A stretch of DNA of 64,000 bases from Sinotaia quadrata (Eukaryota; Mollusca; Gastropoda; Architaenioglossa; Viviparidae): the NCBI GenBank assembly GCA_028829895.1, contig CM054179.1, positions 110,959,375 through 111,023,374 of the forward strand, given 5' to 3'. A program made the translations under genes and the position numbers. Below, piece after piece: positions 56,169-64,000 of this stretch; within the stretch, counting starts at the first letter, position 1, and each line of letters opens with the position of its first letter. Under the pieces are notes generated by a model. The model saw nothing but the letters and a program-made list of their open reading frames with translations, made no database searches and was not told the DNA's origin.

Positions 56169-56901
56169 TAATTCATTTTACTTCAAGCAAACATAATTTT
56201 GCGCCAGTTCTTTATATTTTTTTGGTAGGATGCCAGGCGTATAGTTTCTTTTTGAAAGTACTAATCGAAAAATTGTGAATTTTTTTAATTTCATTTATTC
56301 ACTTTTAGTCGGTTAAACGTTAAACAGCCGGTACAAATTATAATTCACTCTGGACACTGACCGATAAAATATGTCGTCCTGATCAAGTGAGCTATTGTAC
56401 TGTCTGGATTCTGTACATTGCTTAATTTAAAAAGAAGACATATTGCTATTTATTGTTTCTGGACATCTCTTGTTTCTCGAATTCAATGCACTAAAAACTT
56501 TGAATATTTATATGTAATAACCAAAAACAAATTAAAATATTTTTAAAGTTTTGTAGGTGATATTTATTTTAATTTGTTTATTTATTCATACGAATAAAAA
56601 AAATAAAAATAGTATATACTAACAAAATGTTTATTCAGGCAATATATTTGAAGTTTCTCTATATGATCAAAGTTAAAATTAAAATTTAACAAAAACATTT
56701 ATCCAGTTTCATTTAATATGCAAACACATAACAACAAAACCGGTGTGAAAAAAGCCAAAGAAATATTTCTGTAGCTGTAGACAAGACAGAAAGCATACAT
56801 AAGTGCTTACATACAAAAGCCTAACCACGCCTTAAAACCTCGCCGTGATAAACAGTCTCTCAAGATTTCTGAAACTGCCTACCTCCTTCAAAAGAAAAAG
56901 A

Positions 56902-56903
<2 letters not shown>
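56169..56903. other. Very AT-rich non-coding DNA
   Basis: Nothing recognised. Confidence 0.4.

Positions 56904-56968
<65 letters not shown>
56904..56968. repeat. (CA)n microsatellite
   Basis: About 32 CA units. Confidence 0.95.
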
Positions 56969-56970
<2 letters not shown>

Positions 56971-57334
56971 AGAAAAATTACGCAGTTGAAAACAAGTATC
57001 GACGCGCAAACACGCACACAATTTAAAAAATATTAAATAATAATAACTATCCTTTCATGAATTTACATACTTTAAGATGTATTCAAACACATGCGTGTAT
57101 GTGTGTGTGTGCGTGCGTGTGTGTGTGCATAGAGGGTTCATGTGCTCTCTCATATTCTGAATGTTAAGGTGGATTTATTCTCAACACATCAAGTTCTAAG
57201 TACACGTGTTGAGTTGTTGAGGTATCTTCAGTCTTGCTGACGTTTTTAGTTTCTGCCCTGATGTCTCCCGCGTGGGTTTTATGGGTGTTCTGAAACCTGT
57301 CGACTTTTCAACTACTCTCTGACATGCTTGTTTC
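56969..57334. other. Spacer
   Basis: Short GT-rich patch at 57096-57127; nothing else. Confidence 0.4.
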
Positions 57335-57585
57335 TTTAGCGTGTGTGGCGTTTTTTTTTTTAACTTACTCATTTGTTTAATGCTCATGTGTTGTCGGACA
57401 TAGATTTGGTTTTTTTTTAACTTACTCATTTGTTTAATGCTCAGGTGTTGTCGGACATAGATTTGGTTTTTTTTAACTTACTCATTTGTTTAATGCTCAG
57501 GTGTTGTCGGACATAGATTTGGTTTTTTTAAAACTTACTCATTTGTTAGATGCTCAGGTGTTGTCGGACATAGAGTTGATTTTTT
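57335..57585. repeat. 57-60-bp minisatellite, 4 copies
   Basis: TTTAACTTACTCATTTGTTT, AATGCTCAGGTGTTGTCGGA and CATAGATTTGGTTTTT. Unit length varies with the T run. Confidence 0.92.
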
Positions 57586-57984
57586 CATCAGTTCTCGCTA
57601 CAATGCACAGGAATTTTTCAGGTGTATTAGACCAGTACTCAGACTTACCTGAAATTTAGTATCTGTACTTAGACATTCAATAACCTTACAGAATATAAAG
57701 TCTATTTATGTATCTTCATGCTCAGAAATAGCTATATAACCTTGCCAGATAATAACTAGTACATATTTACCATGTATGTGTCTGTATCCTCACAAATATC
57801 TATATAACCTTTCCAAAAAGCTAATGTATATTTATCCTGTAATCCTGTATACTTAAACCTACCTGATATCAGGTATATTTTAGGATTACGAGACAGTATA
57901 TGCTTGAAGTTAAAGTACAAGCCTCGTAAGTATATGCAATGCATAGCCGAATGGATTTGAAGTTAGTAGTACAATGCACCATAC
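57586..57984. other. Spacer; decayed repeats
   Basis: ATAACCTT(A/T)CCAG and TATATTTA(T/C)C words recur at 57690-57860 with a period near 60 bp. Confidence 0.4.
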
Positions 57985-58195
57985 CGGAAATGTCAGTATT
58001 CATTTATTGTTTTTGTAGACACAGTTAACTTTTGCACTTTAATGGAAATATCAGTATTCATTTGTTGTTTTTGTAGACACAGTTGACTTTAGCACTTTAA
58101 TGGAAATATCAGTATTAATTTGTTGTTTTTGTAGACACAGTTGACTTTTGCACTTTAATGAAAATATCAGTATTAATTTGTTGCCTATTTCATGT
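57985..58195. repeat. 57-58-bp minisatellite, about 3.5 copies
   Basis: TGTTGTTTTTGTAGACACAG, TTGACTTTTGCACTTTAATG and GAAATATCAGTATTCATT. Confidence 0.92.
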
Positions 58196-58600
58196 ACTAA
58201 GAGACACAGATGACTTTTACACCTTACTCCTGGAAAAGTGTGTGTATTGCCTTGTAAGTTAACTAAGTCATTTGTGACTTTACACCTTACTCCTAGAAAA
58301 GTAAGTGTATGTATTGCCTTGTAGGTTAATTTAGACATATGTGACTTTACACCTTACTGTAAATGTAGGTGTATTTGTTACATTGTTGTTATAATATGAT
58401 AGTTGATTTTTTGAAAATATAACTGTAATTTGTCGCCGTTTGCATGTAGTAAAATACATCTGACTTCTTTATTACTGAAAATATAAGTATTTTGTCGCAG
58501 TTCAAGTGTGCTAAAATCATAGATCACTTGTTTATCTTACTGGAAATGTAAGTTTTTTGTAGCAGTTCTGGTGGGCTAAATCAAAGTTCACTTGTATACC
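58196..58600. repeat. Diverged repeats, units of 60-75 bp
   Basis: GACTTTACACCTTACTCCTA, GAAAAGTAAGTGTATG and TTGCCTTGTAGGTTAA repeat two to three times, then blend into GTCGCAGTT(C/T)..GTG(T/G)GCTAAA units. This is an evolved continuation of the preceding array. Confidence 0.7.
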
Positions 58601-58634
58601 TTAGTAGAAATGTATAAAGGTATGTGTTCTTTTG

Positions 58635-58636
<2 letters not shown>

Positions 58637-58709
<73 letters not shown>
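58637..58709. repeat. (CT)n-(CA)n compound microsatellite
   Basis: About 13 CT units followed directly by about 22 CA units. Confidence 0.95.
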
Positions 58710-58712
<3 letters not shown>

Positions 58713-58799
58713 TGTATAATCTCCACTTGATATTTAGAAGTTTTAAGCCTCTGTTCCTAATTTTTCTTTATAATAAAGAAATAAATAAAATGTAACGTA

Positions 58800-59015
58800 T
58801 TCATTGCGTTACTAACCTCAAACAATATCAAATATCGCAACAACCATTTCGCTATCATGTCTATATACTCCAACAATCCTTCCAAAGGTCAGGAGGAGAA
58901 ATAGAAAGTCACATATTCATTTCATTGCCGCCCTCAACAATATCAAATGACGTAACAACCATTTCGTTGTCATGTCTGTATACTCCAACAATCCTACCAA
59001 GGGTCAGGAGGTGCA
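58800..59015. repeat. Tandem duplication, unit about 117 bp
   Basis: CTCAACAATATCAAAT, AACAACCATTTCGTTGTCAT, GTCTGTATACTCCAACAATC and CCAAGGGTCAGGAGG occur at about 58815 and 58931. Confidence 0.85.
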
Positions 59016-59121
59016 AAAATCTCCACGTCATGACATTTTGGACCAGGCAGGATCTTAAATCACAGACATCAATGTTGTGTGTGCTCTTGCTGCTTTTATC
59101 GTCTTTTCTTCTCTCACTCAG

Positions 59122-59249
59122 TAGAAAATGTCCTGAAAGACCTGGCTAATGGAGGACGTGAGAGAGGACTTCCTGAGAGTCCTTCAGGAAAAGACAACGC
59201 TCGCCGATCGAAGGAACAGGATGTTACGAGAAAAAGTTTTGTTTCTTGA
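59122..59249 (+). other. Exon-shaped segment, possible terminal exon
   Basis: A strong plus-strand acceptor (TCTTTTCTTCTCTCACTCAG) is followed by 41 open codons in the phase-1 frame to TGA (starts ENVLKDLANGG, polar and charged throughout). A second frame from ATG 59149 reads MEDVREDFLRVLQEKTTLAD and continues into the following (CT)n. Neither matches a family I know. Composition is less AT-rich than the flanks. Confidence 0.22.
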
Positions 59250-59270
59250 TCACCATAGAAACTGTAGTTC

Positions 59271-59274
<4 letters not shown>

Positions 59275-59320
<46 letters not shown>
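59275..59320. repeat. (CT)n microsatellite
   Basis: About 22 CT units. Confidence 0.95.
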
Positions 59321-59324
<4 letters not shown>

Positions 59325-59384
59325 TATGCATTGGGGACATAGGATTGTAAATTTATTAAAAGGTGAATCACTGTGAAAACGTGT

Positions 59385-60060
59385 TATTTATTTAGGTCTT
59401 TCTTGAAAGAGAGAAGAATTGCAGTAAAAAAAAAAATACCCTAGTAAATGGAGCCCCTCAAGGCAGTGTGATTAGTTTCCTATTATATATAATTATGGTT
59501 TCCATCGTAAATAAGGTCATAAAGAACGACTACTCTTGGACAATTTGCACGTGATACATCATTTTCAGGAAATGTTAACTCAGGCACCCTCAGATCCAAT
59601 CGAATCTTATCAGAATTACAAATAAAATGGCTTTAAAATAGCAGCCATTAAGATCCAGAACAATATCTTCTAGAAAAGACCAAACACCAAACGAAATGAC
59701 ACCTATTTTAAACGAGATTATACTGAGATAAGAAGATACAACTAAAATTAATTTTCTAGGTTTCACCTTTCAAGACTATCGTTATTCGACAAAATGTATT
59801 AATGGCTGTATTACAGCAGCATATACGGGTATCAATTTAATGAAAGCTATCAGTCAGCCTATCTGGGGAGCCAAACCAAAAATATGCTTTCTGCTTTTGT
59901 TATGTCCAGACTTGCTATAGGCATCCACTTTACTTCTAAATATTAGTAATAGTCTAGCAAACAAAATACTTAGCATTCAAGCCACATCGCTCAACATCAC
60001 CTCTGGCATTCCATCATCAGCACTACAGCTCAAAAGCCAATACAATTAATTATCAAAGAA
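59385..60060 (+). pseudogene. Decayed non-LTR reverse transcriptase
   Basis: Fragments read in order across shifting frames: FLKERRIAV; VNGAPQGSVIS (the conserved NGxPQGS block of non-LTR reverse transcriptases); QFARDTSFSGN (59541-59573), where the catalytic (F/Y)ADD has become FARD; SELQIKWL; GFKIAAIK; KINFLGFTFQD; GINLMKAISQPIWGAK; and KILSIQATSLNITSG. This order is that of jockey/I-like elements, from family knowledge. Multiple stops and frameshifts are present, and neither the endonuclease nor the 3' end is identified. Dead element, older than the hAT copy. Confidence 0.75.
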
Positions 60061-60229
60061 ATATATGTTAAACCCTATCTCAATCTACAAGTTAAGCCCG
60101 AATGGCCACCCTATTACAATATAATTAAAAAGAAATATATATTAAAACCTATCTCAGGCCATCAGCTATTATCAAACCATCAGAGAAACTACCACTAGCA
60201 CTATGGACATTTTGCCATAGAGTGATCTT
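60061..60229. other. Spacer, possible remainder of the LINE
   Basis: AAAGAAATATAT(G/A)TTAAA(C/A)CCTATCTCA occurs twice (60056 and 60130), another short duplication. Confidence 0.45.
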
Positions 60230-60485
60230 TTCCTTTATTCTGTTTGACTTCTTGTTTACTCTATGTTATCTTGACTTTCTATTGCTTTTTCTATTAATAT
60301 TAATTCATTTATTACAATGCACTCAGTGGAATCAGAAAACTCATTTTTATTCGTTTATAGTAAAATGATACTCAAGCAGCCATCTTGCATCTTGATTTTC
60401 TATTGCTTTTGCCATTATTATTAATTCATTTATTAAAGTGTACTCAGTGCAAAATCAGAAAACTAATTTTTATTCGTTCATAAAG
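60230..60485. repeat. Tandem duplication, unit about 117 bp
   Basis: TCTTGA(C/T)TTTCTATTGCTTTT, TTAATTCATTTATTA, ACTCAGTG, AATCAGAAAACT and TTTTTATTCGTT(T/C)ATA occur at 60268 and 60389. Confidence 0.85.
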
Positions 60486-60840
60486 ATAAAAGATTACGTT
60501 CTGTCGGAATAAGATGTGAGACAGATTCGAAATAAGAGACAAAAATGAGACAGGGTAAGAGTTAGACAAATTGGAAGCAGAAAGTTTCGTAATCTTCTAT
60601 TTCTTTATCCTCTCTCATCACTAACTTAAATATATGTCTCTATCTCACTTTCACTCTCTTCCTCTTTATCTTTCTATATGTGGGTGAAGGGGGGGATGTG
60701 TACGCACGCGCACCTCTCCCTCCCTTTCTCCTTCCCTATCTTTCCTCTGAGTTTAAAAAAAAAATGTTTGCACATCAAATATAATAAAAATCTTTGAAGC
60801 GTACAACTCTTTTAGCATTTCCTTCTTTTCATATCCACTT
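60486..60840. other. Spacer
   Basis: CT-rich patch at 60605-60740; no gene. Confidence 0.35.
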
Positions 60841-61395
60841 CACCACACTCGGCCAAGTCGCCCTCTTAACGGGGTTACGGTAGAACTCTTTGTCTTAGGA
60901 CAAATACGACCGCGCAGCGCATCACATACCTGACTGCGCAAGAATCTCGAATGGCGATCGTGTTACCGTGGGGGTTTTTTACGTCTTCAGGCCTGAGATC
61001 GGAAGTTCATAATAGCGAATGATCGAGAACTAGAATTGTGTATTGTGTGAGCAAGGCAGACTATCGACCCAGGTGGAGAAAAAAAAAGAAAAAGTTAACC
61101 CTTTATCGAAAAGAGTGAATCCGTTTTGCTGGCACGCCACCGTTGTTTGTCTGGCACCGCCAGGAGTGGCTGGTTTGAAAGGTGCAGCGTGTTACGTGGT
61201 AAGGGGAGAGAAGTCGGTACGGACGCTCGAAGCCGAGGATGCAGACAAATTAAAAGAAAGACTCTTACAAGCGCGTCACGACATCCTCGAAGTCGCAAGA
61301 TGGCGTGTATATAGTTACCCTGAACCTAGCGCTACCTTACTAAACCTGTGTGACAATAAAAACTTAAAACTTTACAATTAATTATTTAATTATAT
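60841..61395 (+). other. CpG-rich segment ending in AATAAA
   Basis: Clearly richer in GC and CpG than its neighbours (GCGCAGCGCATC, GTACGGACGCTCG, GCGCGTCACGAC). Plus contains a 112-codon frame (61043-61381) with no known domain; its end runs through CAATAAAAACTTAAAACTTT. A solo LTR or other retroelement end, rich in CpG and closing with a polyadenylation signal, would look like this. I could not find matching TG...CA ends with a target duplication, so I leave it unclassified. Confidence 0.3.
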
Positions 61396-61784
61396 GTCTT
61401 GAAGAACTTCTCCTGCACATACTGGAAACAAGCCTTCACGTCATGTAGGGAAATGAGTCCTCCCGCCCCCCGCCCCAATTTTTAAAAGATAATGTAGTTC
61501 TTAAAAGTAAATCATGCACGAAGGTGTGAGTGTAATTGCTGCCAGGTAAAAAAGAAAAGGTTTGGGACTATTTTAAAAATTAAATGAGATCTATTTTGAC
61601 TGGCCCTCTGTTTTAAAAAAAAAAAAGTCAGAAAATGAATTGTTCGTTGGACAACATTTACTCGAACGGATCTTTGGTAGCAAAGCGTGTAGGTCTCAGG
61701 TCCGATCACTCATCCCAATTATGCTTCATAAAGTGAGAAAGTGAGATAACTCTACAGATTTTCGGAAAACACGAGAAACATCTT
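61396..61784. other. Spacer
   Basis: Nothing recognised. Confidence 0.35.
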
Positions 61785-61875
61785 AAATTAGTACTAAATC
61801 CAAACTAGGTCAACATGACAAAGGAGAAAATTAGTACTAAATCCAAACTAGGTCAACATGACAAAGGAGAAAAGC
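61785..61875. repeat. 42-bp tandem duplication
   Basis: AAATTAGTACTAAATCCAAA plus CTAGGTCAACATGACAAAGGAG, twice and exact. Confidence 0.95.
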
Positions 61876-62089
61876 GTCACTGAGATTTAGCAAAACAAAT
61901 TGCAAACTGATGCTTAACATTCGGCATTACTCTAGAGCCAGACGTCAGTGTAATAAAAGGGGGGGGGGTCATTATTAAGATGGTAACACTGGGTATCACG
62001 CCAGATAGATGGAGAGTATTAAATCATCCGGGCGAAACTGATGGAGAGAAAAGATTGGAGAGTATTCAGCATCGTGCTAGAATAAAGAG
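61876..62089. other. Spacer
   Basis: G run at about 61960-61968; decayed TGGAGAG words begin. Confidence 0.4.
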
Positions 62090-62820
62090 TCAAGTTTGAC
62101 TGGAGAGCAGTAAACAATACGCCAGTTTTATGGAGAGCAGTAAACAATACGCCAGACTTATGGAGAGTAGTACACTATGAGAGATTGATTTAGAACAGTA
62201 AATTTCAAACGTTGTGCTGAAGAGCAGTAAACATCAATCTAGATTGAACGAAGCTAGGAAAAATCATCAAGGCAAACTGGAGAGTAAAATGAAAAGATCA
62301 GCAAACATCAAGTCAGATGATGAAGAACAGTAAAAATAAATCCAAAAAGGAAAGTATTAAATGCTAATCCAGACTGATGGAAAGCAGCAAGGATCACCCC
62401 AAAATGACGAAGAACAGTAATGACAGAACCAGAATAAAGAACAGTGAATACCAAGCCTAATGAAGAGCAACAAACATCAAATCCATGAAAGAACAGTAAA
62501 CATCAAACCCAATAAAGAACAGCAAACAGCAAACCCACTGTAGAGTAGTAAACATCAAACCCACTGGAGAACAGTAAACATCAAACCCAATAAAGAACAG
62601 TAAACGTCAAACCCACTGGAGAACAGTAAATATAGAACAGTAAACATCAAAACCCAATAAAGAACAGTAAACATCAAACCCAATAAAGAACAGTAAACAT
62701 CAAACACAATAAAGAACAGTAAACATCAAACCCAATTAAAAAAAAACAGTAATCATCAGGTCTAATGAAGAATAATAAACATCAATCCTATTGAAGAATA
62801 GTAAAATCAATCTAGACTAA
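62090..62820. repeat. Decayed GAACAGTAAACATCAAACCC array
   Basis: Units of 27-32 bp. A well ordered core lies at 62480-62740 (AATAAAGAACAGTAAACATC plus AAACCC) with progressively worse copies to the left. Confidence 0.85.
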
Positions 62821-63125
62821 TGAGAGTTGTAAAAGCAGGCCACACTAATTGAGAGTTGGAAAAATAAGCCAGACTAATTAAGACTTGTAAAAATAAGCCA
62901 AACTAATTGAGAGTTTTAAAAACATGCCAAACTAACTGATAGTTGTAAAAATAAGCCAAATTAATTGAGAGTTGGAAAACCAAGCCAGGCTAATTGAGAG
63001 TTGTAAAATCAAGCCAGACTAATTGAGAGTTGTAAAAACAAGCCAGACTAATTGGAGCTGTAATTGTAATTGTAAAAACAAGCCAGACTAATTGAGAGTT
63101 GTAAAAACAAGCCAGATCGAAGGAA
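62821..63125. repeat. 29-bp minisatellite, about 10 copies
   Basis: TAATTGAGAGTTGTAAAAAC plus AAGCCAGAC; shares GAG..GTAAA..CA with the previous array. Confidence 0.88.
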
Positions 63126-63425
63126 AGCAGCAAAATTAAATTAAGTTCAAGTCAATCTGATAGAGTGAAGTAAACATCAAGACAGACTTAAAGGAGATCA
63201 GTAAAAATCAAGTCATACTGATGGCGAGTAGTAAACATCAAGTCATAATGATGGAGTGCAGTAAACATTAAACCATACTGATGGAGAGCAGTAAATATCA
63301 AGACAGATTGATGGAGTGCATTAAACATCAAGTCATACTGATGGAGAGCAGTAAATATCAAGACAGACTGATGGAGTGCATTAAACATCAAAGCAGACAA
63401 ATGAAGAGCAATAAACTTCAGATGA
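63126..63425. repeat. 30-32-bp minisatellite, about 8 copies
   Basis: TGATGGAGAGCAGTAAATAT plus CAAGACAGAC, alternating with TGGAGTGCA(T/G)TAAACATCAAGTCATAC, so the effective unit is about 62 bp. Confidence 0.88.
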
Positions 63426-63469
63426 TGGAAAGATGTAACTTCATGTAGGAGTGATAGAGAGGAGTTTAC

Positions 63470-63608
63470 ATTAAATCAGATCTGAGTAACTGCTCTAAAT
63501 ACCAACCCAGATCTGAATAACTACTCTAAATACCAACCCAGATCTGAGTAACTGCTCTAAATACCAACCCAGATCTGAGTAACTGCTCTAAATACCAACC
63601 CAGACATT
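63470..63608. repeat. 32-bp minisatellite, 4 copies
   Basis: AGATCTGAGTAACTGCTCTA plus AATACCAACCC. Confidence 0.93.
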
Positions 63609-63780
63609 TGGAGAAAAAATCTGTCTACCTAAGAGTGTTATATATCAAGTGGAGAATACATATCAAATTCTGTATGTGGTCAATGTTAAATATAAAGTTA
63701 TGTCAATGCAGAGTGCCCTATAAACAAATCACAGCATAGAGGGTAGCATACGTCAAGCACTTCAAGGACGTTATACAGCT
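63609..63780. other. Spacer
   Basis: Nothing recognised. Confidence 0.35.
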
Positions 63781-64000
63781 ATAGAGTGTCAAAGCTCAAA
63801 AGTGCTGTATTTTGTTGTACAGATTGTTAAATATCAAGTTAGTCGTGTGCTTTTAAAATATCAAGTGAAAAAATGCAATTACATTTTAAAAAATTGTTAA
63901 ATATCAAGTGAGACAAATACAGATTTTTAAATATCAAGTTAGTCGTGGGCTTTTAAATATCAAGTTAGACAAATACAGATTTTTAAATATCGTCCTGCTG
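63781..64000. repeat. TTTTAAATATCAAGTTAG repeats to the window end
   Basis: Units of 26-40 bp with AAATATCAAGT and ACAAATACAGA; the array continues beyond the window. Confidence 0.8.

Noticed and set aside
61043..61381. 112-codon plus frame
   Set aside because: No domain; its end overlaps a polyadenylation-like AATAAA, more like a retroelement end than a gene.

Overview
This window looks like intergenic/intronic DNA of a large, AT-rich metazoan genome, most likely a lophotrochozoan and probably a mollusc. The evidence is GT-AG split exons encoding immunoglobulin (Ig) halves, long (GT)n and (GATA)n microsatellites, relics of hAT and non-LTR elements, and very many minisatellites. No bacterial gene layout, rRNA, certain tRNA or CRISPR is present. 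The species assignment is inference.

The best-supported gene lies on the minus strand between about 25.1 kb and 13.9 kb. Four exons fit together in phase: 25087-24927 (first half of an Ig domain, phase 1 to 0), 23919-23727 (second half, phase 0 to 1), 21946-21620 (a complete Ig domain, phase 1 to 1) and 14089-13923 (terminal exon, phase 1 to stop). The joined product has two Ig domains and a Ser/Asn-rich linker, then a hydrophobic C-terminal tail resembling a GPI-attachment signal. It is most simply a secretory-pathway, cell-surface adhesion or recognition protein. A possible signal-peptide exon lies at 28535-28412. A further, weaker Ig-half-like exon lies at 31826-31624. No gene symbol is justified.

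The remainder is dominated by repeats. I count more than 50 tandem arrays, mostly minisatellites with units of 12 to 96 bp, ranging from nearly perfect (61 bp x 13 at 54.0-54.8 kb; 68 bp x 9 at 54.9-55.5 kb; 57 bp x about 10 at 14.3-14.9 kb; 44 bp x about 15 at 12.6-13.3 kb; 76 bp x 8-9 at 25.2-25.9 kb) to heavily decayed (61.9-64.0 kb). Two arrays extend across splice sites of the Ig gene and copy the donor or acceptor.

Mobile elements: a 1361-bp internally deleted hAT element (51936-53296) with perfect 16-bp terminal inverted repeats and an 8-bp target duplication, inserted inside a minisatellite; a 5'-truncated non-LTR tail with a tetranucleotide 3' end and a 10-bp target duplication (24485-24636); a decayed reverse transcriptase (about 59385-60060); and two pairs of dispersed repeats of unknown class. 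Several exon-shaped segments on both strands (7.8, 8.5, 31.0, 39.7, 42.4 and 59.1 kb) are reported with low confidence.
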